Below, in pieces: positions 41,195 to 49,065 of a DNA stretch of 64,000 nt. A program made the position numbers and the translations under genes. The notes below the pieces were generated by a model. The model made no database searches and had not been told where the DNA came from. It saw nothing but the letters and a program-made list of their open reading frames with translations. The stretch comes from Rhodospirillaceae bacterium (GTDB lineage Bacteria > Pseudomonadota > Alphaproteobacteria > DSM-16000 > Inquilinaceae). The stretch spans positions 3,521,001 to 3,585,000 of the forward strand of contig JACKIH010000003.1 in NCBI GenBank assembly GCA_020638575.1. Direction: 5' to 3'. The first letter of the stretch is position 1; the number at the start of each line of letters is the position of its first letter.

Positions 41195-41579
41195 GCCCGG
41201 GCTCCGGCTCGACAAGTGGCTGTGGTTCGCGCGCTTCTTCAAGACGCGCAGCCTGGCGACGGCGCAGTGCCAGGCCGGGCGTATCCGCATCGACGGGGAC
41301 GTCGTCAGCAAGCCGCACGCCCAGGTACGGCCGGGCCAGGTGCTGACCTTCGTGCAGGCCAATCACGTGCGGATCGTGCGGGTGATCGCGCTGGCGGTGC
41401 GCCGCGGTCCGGCCAGCGAGGCCCAGGCGCTCTATGAGGATCTCAGCCCGCCCGCGGCGGACGACCGGCTGCCGCGCGACGCCGCGGTGCCGGCCGCGGC
41501 GGGCGATCGCCGGCCCGGCGCAGGCCGCCCCACCAAGAAGGACAGACGCCGACTGGACGCGTTCAGGGACGGCGGGTAA
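41181..41579 (+). CDS. S4-domain RNA-binding protein (Hsp15-like)
   Basis: A 132-residue protein. The S4 domain runs from residue 8 to about 70 (LRLDKWLWFARFFKTRSLATAQCQAGRIRIDG), typical of Hsp15/HslR and RlbA-like proteins that bind stalled or free ribosomal RNA. The C-terminal tail is basic and ends RPTKKDRRRLDAFRDGG. It starts 14 nt inside the upstream helicase gene, indicating coupled translation and a shared role in RNA metabolism. Confidence 0.88.
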   Translation: MTTAEPGLRLDKWLWFARFFKTRSLATAQCQAGRIRIDGDVVSKPHAQVRPGQVLTFVQANHVRIVRVIALAVRRGPASEAQALYEDLSPPAADDRLPRDAAVPAAAGDRRPGAGRPTKKDRRRLDAFRDGG

Positions 41580-41650
41580 GGACACGGGTTAGTGGGCACC
41601 GCGGCATTGGCCATCCCGATGGTCACTAAATTCATCGGCTTAACCGGGGC

Positions 41651-41678
41651 AAAAAAAAGGGCCGCTCGAAAGCGGCCC
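41651..41678 (-). terminator. Intrinsic terminator on the minus strand
   Basis: An 8-bp stem GGGCCGCT/AGCGGCCC with a CGAA loop is followed on the minus strand by eight T residues. No protein gene ends here on that strand, so it probably ends a non-coding RNA. Confidence 0.8.
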
Positions 41679-41860
41679 AAGTTTAGGGAGGAAACGCCCA
41701 AGAAGTGCGTTACGGCATCGGCACGACCCGTATGCCGCAGTGCAAAAATGCCGATGCTGACGCTGGGATTCAAGAGAAAAATTTTCCCGCCCCCGTTTAC
41801 CTTCGCCAAAAACCCTTCGAGACCACTGAACTCCGGCGCTGCGGCCGTGCAACCTAGGGA
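41651..41860 (-). ncRNA. Candidate structured small RNA opposite the glk leader
   Basis: The strong minus-strand terminator at 41651-41678 has no protein gene upstream of it. The preceding sequence folds into a long, interrupted hairpin: arms GCATCGGCA and TGCCGATGC (41715-41723, 41749-41757), extended by GCGT/ACGC and CCCA/TGGG further out. A CCTCCC stretch lies just before the terminator. This shape, long and bulged, is compatible with a 6S-like RNA or a trans-acting sRNA; I cannot say which. The 5' end is a guess. Confidence 0.45.
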
Positions 41861-41867
41861 GGATTCG

Positions 41868-42821
41868 ATGGACGCCACACCCCTTCTCGTCGGCGACCTG
41901 GGCGCCACAAATGCGCGGTTCGCGCTGATGGGTGCCGGAGGTGCCTCTGATACCGCGGTTCTGTCGTGTGCCGACTACCCCGACCTGGCCTCGGCGATGC
42001 GCGCCTACCAGGCCCGCGTGCCGGACGCGGCAGCCGTGCGCCGGGCGGCGCTGGCCATCGCTTCACCGATCATCGGCGACCAGGTGGCCATGACCAACCA
42101 CGCCTGGTCCTTCTCCATCAGCGGTCTGCGCGCCGCCCTGGGGCTCGATCGGCTGGAGGTGGTGAACGACTTCGCGGCCGTCGCCCTGGCGGTGTCGCAT
42201 CTGACCGACGCCGACCGCCGGCAGGTCGGAGGCGGCACGGCCCGGCCGGGTGCGCGCGGCGTGCTGGGGCCGGGGTCTGGGCTCGGCATGGCCAGCGTGG
42301 TGCCCGATGCCGCCGGCCTCCCGGTGGTCGTACCCGGCGAAGGCGGCCACGCCACGGTGCCGGCGGGCGACGACCGGGAAGCAGCGGTGATCTCCCATCT
42401 CCGGGCCATCTACGGCCATGTCTCCTGCGAGCGGGTGGTCTCCGGCATGGGGCTGGTCAATCTCTACGAAGGGCTGGGGGCGGTGGACGGCGAGCCCGAC
42501 GTGCCGACGCTGAGCCCGCCGGAGGTCTCTGCCCTGGCGGCCGGCGGCGACCCGCGGGCGGCCGAAGCGGTGCGCCTGTTCATCGGCCTGCTCGGCTCCG
42601 TTGCCGGCAATCTGGCACTGACGGTGGGGGCGGTCGGCGGCATCTACATCGCCGGCGGCATCTGCGTGCGCCTCGGCCCGTTGTTCGACGACGATCTGTT
42701 CCGCCAGCGCTTCCAGGCCAAGGGCCGCTTCCACGACTATCTGGCGGCGATCCCCACCTATTTGGTGACCCACCCGTTCCCCGCTTTTGTCGGCCTGAAA
42801 GGGCTGCTGGTCGACGCCTGA
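41868..42821 (+). CDS. glk: Glucokinase
   Basis: A 317-residue cytoplasmic enzyme that phosphorylates glucose with ATP. The E. coli-type Glk fold is shown by the phosphate loop LVGDLGATNARFAL (7-20), the sugar-binding VVNDFAAVA, GPGSGLGMA and the PGEGGHA/GSVAGNLAL segments. The ATG at 41868 has a strong AGGGAGGA site upstream. It is a single-gene unit followed by a large hairpin (42894-42956). The minus-strand sRNA candidate begins in its leader. Confidence 0.9.
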   Translation: MDATPLLVGDLGATNARFALMGAGGASDTAVLSCADYPDLASAMRAYQARVPDAAAVRRAALAIASPIIGDQVAMTNHAWSFSISGLRAALGLDRLEVVNDFAAVALAVSHLTDADRRQVGGGTARPGARGVLGPGSGLGMASVVPDAAGLPVVVPGEGGHATVPAGDDREAAVISHLRAIYGHVSCERVVSGMGLVNLYEGLGAVDGEPDVPTLSPPEVSALAAGGDPRAAEAVRLFIGLLGSVAGNLALTVGAVGGIYIAGGICVRLGPLFDDDLFRQRFQAKGRFHDYLAAIPTYLVTHPFPAFVGLKGLLVDA

Positions 42822-42893
42822 GGGCCCGCCGGCCGGAAGCGATTCCGCCCCGGCGGAAACGCTCTGACGCCAATCATGTCTTTACGGCACCGG

Positions 42894-42956
42894 CCCGCAC
42901 CCCACCCGGTCACCCAACGAAAGTGTGCTGACTGGGTGGCCGGGTGGGGGTGCGGG
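42894..42956. repeat. Dispersed palindromic element, copy 1 (glk terminator region)
   Basis: Arms of 23-24 nt beginning CCCGCACCCC and ending GGGGTGCGGG pair with one mismatch and one bulge around a 16-nt loop. A second, clearly related copy is at 46204-46266. It may also end the glk transcript. Confidence 0.6.
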
Positions 42957-43049
42957 CGGTCCAGACCGGAACCGATTCCGCCATGGGAGAAAACGCGCTA
43001 GGGTCGCGCCGCCATCCCTTCTCCCAGCCACTGCCCGACAGGACCAGCA

Positions 43050-43553
43050 ATGGACGAGGATTCACCCCGTTTGGACTTCCCGGTGTCGTGGGAGGAGTTG
43101 CACCGCCACGCCAAGGCACTCTCCTGGCGGCTGGCGGAAATGGGGCCGTGGAAGGGCGTGATCGCGATTGCCCGCGGCGGCCTGGTGCCCGCGGCCATCG
43201 TGGCGCGCGAGTTGGACTTGCGCATGGTCGATACCGTCTGCGTGTCCAGCTACGACCATCAGACCCAGCGCGAAGCGATGGTGCTGAAGGCGGTGGACGG
43301 CGACGGCACCGGCTGGCTGGCGGTGGACGATCTGGTGGATACCGGAACCACGGCCAAGGTGGTGCGCGAGCTGCTGCCCAAGGTGCACATCGCCACCATC
43401 TACGCCAAGCCGGCCGGGCGCCCGCTGGTGGATACCTTCGTAACCGAGGTGAGCCAGGATACCTGGATCTACTTCCCCTGGGACATCGAGCCCCGCTACA
43501 GCCGGCCCATCGCCGAACGGCGGCGCCCCGCTGCGGTGCCCGAGGCCGGCTGA
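43050..43553 (+). CDS. gpt: Xanthine (guanine) phosphoribosyltransferase
   Basis: A 167-residue purine salvage enzyme. It has the PRPP-binding motif LAVDDLVDTGTT and the Gpt-type entry VSWEELHRHAKALSWRL with IAIARGGLVPAAIVARELD. It converts xanthine or guanine and PRPP to the nucleotide. The length is close to that of E. coli Gpt (152). The ATG at 43050 lies after GGACCAGCA with a poor ribosome site. A purine nucleoside hydrolase-family gene 3 kb away also fits salvage. Confidence 0.88.
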   Translation: MDEDSPRLDFPVSWEELHRHAKALSWRLAEMGPWKGVIAIARGGLVPAAIVARELDLRMVDTVCVSSYDHQTQREAMVLKAVDGDGTGWLAVDDLVDTGTTAKVVRELLPKVHIATIYAKPAGRPLVDTFVTEVSQDTWIYFPWDIEPRYSRPIAERRRPAAVPEAG

Positions 43554-43725
43554 TCGCTGCCGATCGCCGCCGATTGCCGCCGAGTCCTGGCGATCCCATC
43601 GCCTTCTGCCGCCCCAGGGTTGCACCGCCGCCATCGCGACCGCATATACCGCGGCGCGCCTGGCGCGACATGGCCGGGGCGTTAGGAGATGCACACACCC
43701 TAGAAGAGTAGCTGGACGACGACCC

Positions 43726-45609
43726 ATGTCCGAAGAACAGATGACATTCCAGGCTGAGGTCAGCCGCCTTCTCGAAATCGTTGCCAAGTCGCTCTACAGC
43801 CAGAAGGAGGTGTTCCTTCGTGAGCTGATCTCCAACGCATCGGATGCTTGCGACCGGCTGCGCTACGCTGCGATTGCGGAGCCGGATCTGCTGGCGGGCG
43901 ATGGCGAGTTCAAGATCACCCTCAGCGTCGACAAGGGCGCACGCACCCTGACGGTGGCCGACAACGGCATCGGCATGGGCCGCGAGGAACTGATCGAAAA
44001 CCTCGGCACCATCGCCCGGTCGGGCACGCTGGGCTTCCTGGACTCGCTGACCGGCGACAACCGCCAGGACATCAACCTGATCGGCCAGTTCGGCGTCGGC
44101 TTCTATTCCGCCTTCATGGTGGCCAAGCAGGTGGAGGTGCTGACCCGCCGCGCCGGCGGCGATGCCGGCTGGCGCTGGGTGAGCGACGGCCACGGCAGCT
44201 ACACCATCGGCGAGGCCGACGTACCCCTGCGCGGCACCCGGGTGGTCGTGCACCTGGCGGACGGCGAGGACGAATTCCTCGATCCCCAGCGCCTGCGCCA
44301 CATCGTCAAGACCCATTCCGACCACATCGCCATCCCGGTGATCCTGGCGCCGCCGGCCGGCGAGGACGGCGAACCGGAAACGCTGAATCGCGCGTCCGCC
44401 CTGTGGACCCGGCCGAAATCGGAGGTCAGCGACAGCGACTACACGGAGTTCTACCGCCACGTCGCCCACGCCTTCGACGAGCCGCTGCTCACCGTGCACT
44501 ACCGGGCCGAAGGGGTGATCGAGTATTCCGCCCTGCTGTTCGTGCCGACGCGCCGGCCCTTCGACCTCTTCCACCCCGACCGCAAGCACCACGTGAAGCT
44601 CTACGTCCGGCGCGTCTTCGTGTCGGACGAGGCGGAGGGGCTGGTGCCGTCCTACCTGCGCTTCCTGCGCGGCGTGGTGGACAGCCAGGACCTGCCGCTC
44701 AACGTCAGCCGCGAGATGCTGCAGGGCAGCCCCCTTGTGGCCAAGATCCGCCAGGGCATCACCCGCCGGGTGCTGGCCGACCTGAAGAAGAAGGCGGCCG
44801 ACGACGCCGACGGCTATGCGGAGTTCTGGGATGCCTTCGGTGCGGTGGTGAAGGAGGGCCTCTACGAGGACACCGACCAGCGCGAGGCCCTGCTGCCGCT
44901 GGTGCGCTTCCGCACCACCGCGGCCGAGGGCTGGGTGGCGCTCGACGACTACGTGGCCCGCATGCGCCCCGGCCAGGACGCCATCTACTACGTCAGCGCC
45001 GATACCGAGCAGGCGGCCCGCCAGTCGCCGCAGATCGAAGGCTTCCGCGCCAAGGGCGTGGAGGTGTTGCTGCTGACCGATCCGGTGGACGAATTCTGGC
45101 TGCCCGCGGTGGGCCGCTTCCAGGAGAAGCCGTTCAAGTCCGTCACCCGCGGCGGTGCCGATCTCGGCAGCATCGCGCCGCCGGAAGGGGCAGAGCCGGA
45201 GCCGGAGAAGCCGGAGCCCGCCGGCATCGACGGGCTGATCGCCCGCTTCAAGCTGGCACTGGGCGACGCGGTGAAGGATGTCCGGGTGTCCCACCGGCTG
45301 ACCGACAGCCCGGTGTGCCTGGTGGCCGACGACTCGGACCTCGACATGCACCTGGAACGCCTGCTGCGCCAGCACAACCAGCTCGACAAGGCCGCACCCC
45401 GCATCCTGGAGGTCAACCCCAACCATCCGCTGGTGGTGCGCCTGGCGTCGGGTGCGGCGGCCACCTCTGCCGACGGCGCGACGGCCGGACGGGTGGAGGA
45501 CATCGCCCACCTGCTGCTGGACCAGGCGCGGATCCTGGAAGGGGAGGCGATCCCCGATCCCGCGGGCTATGCGCGGCGGCTGTCCGGCCTGCTCGCCCAG
45601 GTGGTCTGA
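43726..45609 (+). CDS. htpG: Chaperone HtpG (Hsp90 family)
   Basis: A 627-residue dimeric ATP-dependent chaperone of normal length. The Bergerat ATP fold shows ELISNASDACDRLR, DNGIGMG, GTIARSGT and QFGVGFYSAFM in order. The middle domain carries the catalytic arginine region NVSREMLQ. It starts at the ATG 43726 and stands alone; the 116 nt before it contain a CTAGAAGAG stretch but no clear heat-shock promoter. Confidence 0.96.
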   Translation: MSEEQMTFQAEVSRLLEIVAKSLYSQKEVFLRELISNASDACDRLRYAAIAEPDLLAGDGEFKITLSVDKGARTLTVADNGIGMGREELIENLGTIARSGTLGFLDSLTGDNRQDINLIGQFGVGFYSAFMVAKQVEVLTRRAGGDAGWRWVSDGHGSYTIGEADVPLRGTRVVVHLADGEDEFLDPQRLRHIVKTHSDHIAIPVILAPPAGEDGEPETLNRASALWTRPKSEVSDSDYTEFYRHVAHAFDEPLLTVHYRAEGVIEYSALLFVPTRRPFDLFHPDRKHHVKLYVRRVFVSDEAEGLVPSYLRFLRGVVDSQDLPLNVSREMLQGSPLVAKIRQGITRRVLADLKKKAADDADGYAEFWDAFGAVVKEGLYEDTDQREALLPLVRFRTTAAEGWVALDDYVARMRPGQDAIYYVSADTEQAARQSPQIEGFRAKGVEVLLLTDPVDEFWLPAVGRFQEKPFKSVTRGGADLGSIAPPEGAEPEPEKPEPAGIDGLIARFKLALGDAVKDVRVSHRLTDSPVCLVADDSDLDMHLERLLRQHNQLDKAAPRILEVNPNHPLVVRLASGAAATSADGATAGRVEDIAHLLLDQARILEGEAIPDPAGYARRLSGLLAQVV

Positions 45610-45794
45610 GGCGGGCTGGAGGCAGGGGCCCTTCGGCATGCCGTTTTGCGGCCGCAAACCTGAGGGATGACCTGGGTCAATTCCGGCGCACGGGCAAACC
45701 GGATATGGTTAGGGGGTGAAGGGTGAGTGGCCCCGATCCTCCGGTCCGACCGGGGGAGGGACCAGATCCCCAGGAGTGATAGGAGTGTCTGAGC

Positions 45795-45814
45795 AATTGA
45801 CACTCATTCGCATC
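45795..45814. promoter_or_regulatory. Possible Fur/Irr-type iron box
   Basis: The minus strand reads GATGCGAATGAGTGTCAATT, close to the alphaproteobacterial Fur-type pattern GCGAATGA-x-T-x-TCA. It lies about 45 nt before the bfd-like gene, which is usually iron-regulated. Confidence 0.45.
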
Positions 45815-45856
45815 TGAAGGATACTCCCGCCGTTCACGTGGCCCATGGGGTGCGGC

Positions 45857-46057
45857 ATGTATGTATGCATCTGCAATGCGATCAACGAACGCCGCGTCCA
45901 TGGCGCGATCGCCGATGGGGCCGCGCGCCTGTCGGAGGTGTTCCGCAAGAACGGCTGCCGGCCGCAATGCGGCCGTTGCCTCTCCCATATGCGCGAAGTG
46001 ATGCAGTCCCACGCGGCACCGAACGGTGCCGAAGCCGGCCAGCGCGCCCGCGACTGA
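45857..46057 (+). CDS. bfd: Bacterioferritin-associated ferredoxin-like [2Fe-2S] protein
   Basis: A 66-residue protein with the Bfd cysteine pattern: C4 and C6 (VCICNAI), then C38 and C41 (PQCGRC), plus an extra C34. Bfd reduces ferric iron to release it from bacterioferritin. The ATG at 45857 gives MYVCICNAI, the usual family start; an ATG at 45845 would add four residues. No bacterioferritin gene is adjacent. The box at 45795 suggests induction by low iron. Confidence 0.82.
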   Translation: MYVCICNAINERRVHGAIADGAARLSEVFRKNGCRPQCGRCLSHMREVMQSHAAPNGAEAGQRARD

Positions 46058-46203
46058 GGCGCGCCGGTCGTCCGCTTTCTCCGGTCTCCGTCCCGCCCGA
46101 AATGCCCACACCTGGCACTTGGTCTCTGCAAGCGGCGTGACAGCCGCGCGCAGGAATGGGACACCTTCGCTTCGGCCCGGGCATTTTCCGTTCAGTCTGC
46201 GCC

Positions 46204-46266
46204 GGCCCGCACCCCACCCGGCCGCCCAAGCCAATGCAAACGATTGGGTGGCCGGGCGGCGGGGTT
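46204..46266. repeat. Dispersed palindromic element, copy 2
   Basis: Shares with copy 1 (42894) the left arm beginning CGCACCCCACCCGG and the right arm TGGGTGGCCGGG, with a different 17-nt loop. Sequence around both arms is also similar, so the two are copies of one element rather than independent hairpins. Confidence 0.6.
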
Positions 46267-46324
46267 GGGCCGGGAAGCCCCCGGCCCAACTGCCGGAACC
46301 GAGTTAACAGAGCGCGAAAGTGCT

Positions 46325-46480
46325 CTAGTGTCCCGATTCCGAAGTTCGCAAGATCTCGAACCCAGGCCCCAAGCGAGCTTCGGAATCAAAAGGACACTAG
46401 TAACTTTATGATTCTAGTGTTGTTTTCGGATCAGACGTTCGTTTCTGCCCTGGCAACCTGAGCGAACGAACTTCTGATCC
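46325..46480. repeat. Nested inverted repeats, possibly MITE-like
   Basis: Outer arms CTAGTGTCC (46325-46333) and GGACACTAG (46392-46400) enclose inner arms GATTCCGAAG (46335-46344) and CTTCGGAATC (46378-46387). A second unit, GGATCAGA with TCTGATCC (46428-46435, 46473-46480) and inner GTTCGTT/AACGAAC, follows. CTAGTGT recurs at 46414-46420. No transposase is present. It could be a small non-autonomous element or a double hairpin in the leader of the next gene. Confidence 0.4.
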
Positions 46481-46508
46481 ACCACACTGGCAGGGGGCAG
46501 GCCGGGGC

Positions 46509-47447
46509 ATGGCGCGCAAGATCATCATCGATACCGATCCGGGCCAGGACGACGCGGTCGCCATCCTGACGGCCCTGGCGTCGCCGGAACTGGAGCTGCT
46601 GGGCCTCTCGGTGGTGGCGGGCAATGTGCCGTTGCCGCTGACCACGGCCAACGCGCTGCGGGTGGCGGACCTGGCCGGACGGCCCGATCTGCCGGTCCAT
46701 GCCGGCTGCGACCGGCCGCTGCTGGAAGACCTCCACACCTCCGAAGTGGTGCACGGCGACAGCGGGCTCGACGGGTCCGAGCTGCCGCCGCCCTCGCGCG
46801 CCGCCACGCCCGGCCATGCCGTCGACTGGCTGGTGGCGACGCTGGCCGCGGCACCGGAGAGGTCGGTCACGCTGTGCCCCATCGCTCCGCAGACCAACCT
46901 CGCGCTTGCGATCCGGCGGGCGCCGGAGATCCTGCGCGCCGTCGACCGCATCGTCATGATGGGGGGCAGTGCCTTTTACGGCGGCAATGCCTCGCCGGCG
47001 GCGGAGTTCAACATCTTCGTCGATCCCCACGCCGCCGCCATCGTGTTCGGGGCGGGCGTGCCCATCACCATGATCGGGCTGGACTGCACCCACAAAGCGC
47101 TGATGCCGCGCTGGTGGCTGGACGACCTGGTGGCGCTGGGAACTGCGGTGGGGCGCACGGTGGCCGGCATGATGGACTTCAACGAGCGCTACGACCGCTG
47201 GCGCTACGGCAGCGAGGCGGGGCCGCTGCACGATCCCTGCGTGATCGCCTACCTGCTGGCGCCGGACCTGTTCGGCGGCAAGGACTGCCATGTGGCCATC
47301 GAAACGGGCTCGCCGCTCACCCGCGGCATGACGGTGGTGGACTGGTGGGGCAAGACCGGTCTGCCGGCCAACGCCCATGTGGTGACCGAGGTGGACAGCG
47401 ACCGCCTGTTCCGCCTGCTCCATGAGCGGCTGGCGCGCTACGGCTGA
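46509..47447 (+). CDS. Inosine-uridine-preferring nucleoside hydrolase family
   Basis: A 312-residue calcium-dependent hydrolase that splits the N-glycosidic bond of nucleosides. The Asp cluster is IIIDTDPGQDDAVAIL (7-22), with the second metal Asp near HDPCVIAYLL and an active-site region LDCTHKALM. The start ATG at 46509 follows GGCAGGGGGC. Substrate preference (purine or pyrimidine) is not clear. Function fits purine salvage with the phosphoribosyltransferase at 43050. Confidence 0.92.
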   Translation: MARKIIIDTDPGQDDAVAILTALASPELELLGLSVVAGNVPLPLTTANALRVADLAGRPDLPVHAGCDRPLLEDLHTSEVVHGDSGLDGSELPPPSRAATPGHAVDWLVATLAAAPERSVTLCPIAPQTNLALAIRRAPEILRAVDRIVMMGGSAFYGGNASPAAEFNIFVDPHAAAIVFGAGVPITMIGLDCTHKALMPRWWLDDLVALGTAVGRTVAGMMDFNERYDRWRYGSEAGPLHDPCVIAYLLAPDLFGGKDCHVAIETGSPLTRGMTVVDWWGKTGLPANAHVVTEVDSDRLFRLLHERLARYG

Positions 47448-47486
47448 GTGGGGCAGGTGGGCAGCCGGGCAGCGGCCCAGCGCGGG

Positions 47487-47528
47487 CTCACCGGCGCGGA
47501 CTCACCGGCGCGGACACACCGGCGCGGG
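47487..47528. repeat. Short tandem repeat, three 14-bp units
   Basis: The unit CTCACCGGCGCGGA occurs twice exactly and once as CACACCGGCGCGGG, directly beside the stop of the lipoprotein gene. No role is known. Confidence 0.7.
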
Positions 47529-47951
47529 TCACATGCGGTTGAACACCACCGTCACCCGCTGTTCCTGGCCGGAGCCGCTGGTGAAGACGTTCCAGCAGTC
47601 CATCCGCGTTGGCGACATCAGGTTGCAGTAATACTCCTGTGCCACGAAGGAATCGCCGTTGGTGCAGGCCCGCGGAGTCTGCGGCTGGCTGATCTGGATG
47701 CTGTTGGTGGCCAAGAGCGTGAGCCGGGCCTGCGCGGTGCAGCGCACGTTGGTCGTCTGGTGGCGCCAAGTGACGGTGGCCACGCTCGACCCGCGGTCGA
47801 TGCAGAAGCCGTCCACCGGGGCGGCCCAGCAGCCGGCAAACGCATCGAACGCCGATCCGCCCGCCGGGGCATCCGATGGCGTGGACCGCGCACCCGACTG
47901 GCACCCGGCGATCATGGCCGAGAGAAGAAGCAGGATCGCGAGCTGTTTCAT
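47529..47951 (-). CDS. Small lipoprotein
   Basis: A 140-residue protein with a lipobox SAMIAGC at residues 11-17, so it should be lipid-anchored at C17 in the periplasm. The mature part contains six further cysteines (GCWAAP, FCIDR, RCTAQ, RACTN, YYCNL, DCWNV), probably disulphide-bonded. I do not recognise a family. It lies next to the hydrolase/immunity-like array on the same strand and might be a periplasmic inhibitor, but that is only a positional guess. Confidence 0.65.
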   Translation of the reverse strand: MKQLAILLLLSAMIAGCQSGARSTPSDAPAGGSAFDAFAGCWAAPVDGFCIDRGSSVATVTWRHQTTNVRCTAQARLTLLATNSIQISQPQTPRACTNGDSFVAQEYYCNLMSPTRMDCWNVFTSGSGQEQRVTVVFNRM

Positions 47952-48139
47952 GGATTTGACCGCAATCGAATAGATCTGGAAGACGACCTGCTAGTGGCGG
48001 CACGTAACTTGTCGAATATTTGCACGCCCTCGGCAGCATAGCAACCAGCCGGCACCGTGTCGCCACGCGACTTTGCCCGCTGCCGGACCGTCGGGTCCCT
48101 GCAAACGGGCGCAGAATCTGAAGGAACCTGCACGGTCGA

Positions 48140-48805
48140 TCATTGGCGCCCGCCGCACGGGCCGTGCTCGATCTGGTAGGTCACCAATCGGGAAATGAAG
48201 GCACGGATGTCGTCCGTCACATCTTCGGGTATGGCTTGATCGATTGTCCGGCCCTCAAGGACCCCGGCATAGGCGGTGAAGACCGGTGCGACCAGCATTG
48301 GGCCCATCAGGTCCTGTCTGTTCTGCTCGATGATCGCGGCGACCTGGCGCCACAGCCCCGCATCACACTCCGCCGCGATGGCGGCGCGCCGTGCCGCCAG
48401 CAGCTCCTCGGATCGCGGCAACGGCGCCTCGCGCCGGCGATCACGGATCTCGGCCATCATCGCTTCGTCGGGAATGATGGGCGTGAAGACGGCCCCACCC
48501 TGATGAGAATTCACGTGGTCGGTCAAGTCCACGGCGATCTGCTCCCGCCGATCGCAGGCATCCGCCAGGTCCAGGCGCAGGAGCAGGTGACGCCGCTGCG
48601 TGTGCCAGTTGACGAAGACAGCTCCAATACCCGGATCCTCGTGAATAATGTAGGCGTTGGCGTTCCACAACAAAATGTCCTGGGGTCCCTGTCCTGTCTC
48701 ATGTTCGACTTGGAAATCATACAAAATCGTGCACTGCTCCACCGGAAACGGAGCAGTCCATGAGAAATATATGAAGGCAATGATCGGGAGAATGGCGTCC
48801 CACAT
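48140..48805 (-). CDS. Exported or membrane-anchored protein, candidate immunity protein
   Basis: A 221-residue protein. An N-terminal hydrophobic segment (AILPIIAFIYFSW, residues 4-16) can act as an uncleaved signal anchor; the rest is soluble and has the ending SRLVTYQIEHGPCGGRQ. No family is recognised. It begins 51 nt after an orphan copy of the hydrolase C-terminal tail (48857-48958), just as the four-TM proteins follow a complete or orphan tail. Copies of its own last 18 or so codons survive at 48962-49034 and 49835-49907. It is therefore part of the cassette array, and a role as an immunity protein is inferred. Confidence 0.6.
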   Translation of the reverse strand: MWDAILPIIAFIYFSWTAPFPVEQCTILYDFQVEHETGQGPQDILLWNANAYIIHEDPGIGAVFVNWHTQRRHLLLRLDLADACDRREQIAVDLTDHVNSHQGGAVFTPIIPDEAMMAEIRDRRREAPLPRSEELLAARRAAIAAECDAGLWRQVAAIIEQNRQDLMGPMLVAPVFTAYAGVLEGRTIDQAIPEDVTDDIRAFISRLVTYQIEHGPCGGRQ

Positions 48806-48856
48806 CCGATTATCCTTGCGGTATATTTATTGTTCCATACTCGATGGCGCCTGCCG

Positions 48857-48958
48857 TTAGCATCTGCGGAGCCAGGGCCGCTCGCGATAGATCCGGCCAA
48901 CATAGGCACCGATGTCGTTAGTGGATTCCATGCCAATGTAGTTCCAGATCGAGGCGAT
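48857..48958 (-). pseudogene. Orphan C-terminal tail of the peptidoglycan hydrolase, copy 2
   Basis: Translated on the minus strand this reads IASIWNYIGMESTNDIGAY then VGRIYRERPWLRRC and a stop. It aligns with residues 401-430 of the full-length hydrolase (IGSIWNYIGRETTNDIGAY, VGRVYRERPW). There is no start codon or body. It is followed by the gene at 48140-48805. Confidence 0.85.
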
Positions 48959-48961
48959 AGG

Positions 48962-49034
48962 TCACGGCAGCCCGGTGCCGCTGCCGCACGGGCCGTGCTT
49001 GATCTGGTACGTGACGATGCGCGTGATCGCGTGG
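48962..49034 (-). pseudogene. Orphan 3' end of a 48.1-kb-type gene, copy 2
   Basis: The minus strand encodes RIVTYQIKHGPCGSGTGLP and a stop, matching the end of the 221-residue gene (RLVTYQIEHGPCGGRQ). It lies between the four-TM paralogue 2 and the orphan hydrolase tail. Confidence 0.8.
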
Positions 49035-49065
49035 CGATGGGCGTTGGGATGAGTGGCATGGCCCT

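Larger units (their letters stand above)
46058..46508. other. Intergenic region with repeats, upstream of the nucleoside hydrolase
   Basis: A 451-nt gap with no credible gene. It holds palindromic element copy 2 (46204-46266) and two nested inverted repeats (46325-46400 and 46428-46480), described separately. The nucleoside hydrolase promoter should lie in the AT-richer part near 46400-46450. Confidence 0.6.

Noticed and set aside
42910..45657. A 915-codon minus-strand frame opposite gpt and htpG
   Set aside because: Antisense shadow; both plus-strand genes show full family motifs.
46325..46480. An insertion sequence at the nested inverted repeats
   Set aside because: No transposase, and no target duplication could be identified; kept only as a MITE-like repeat.
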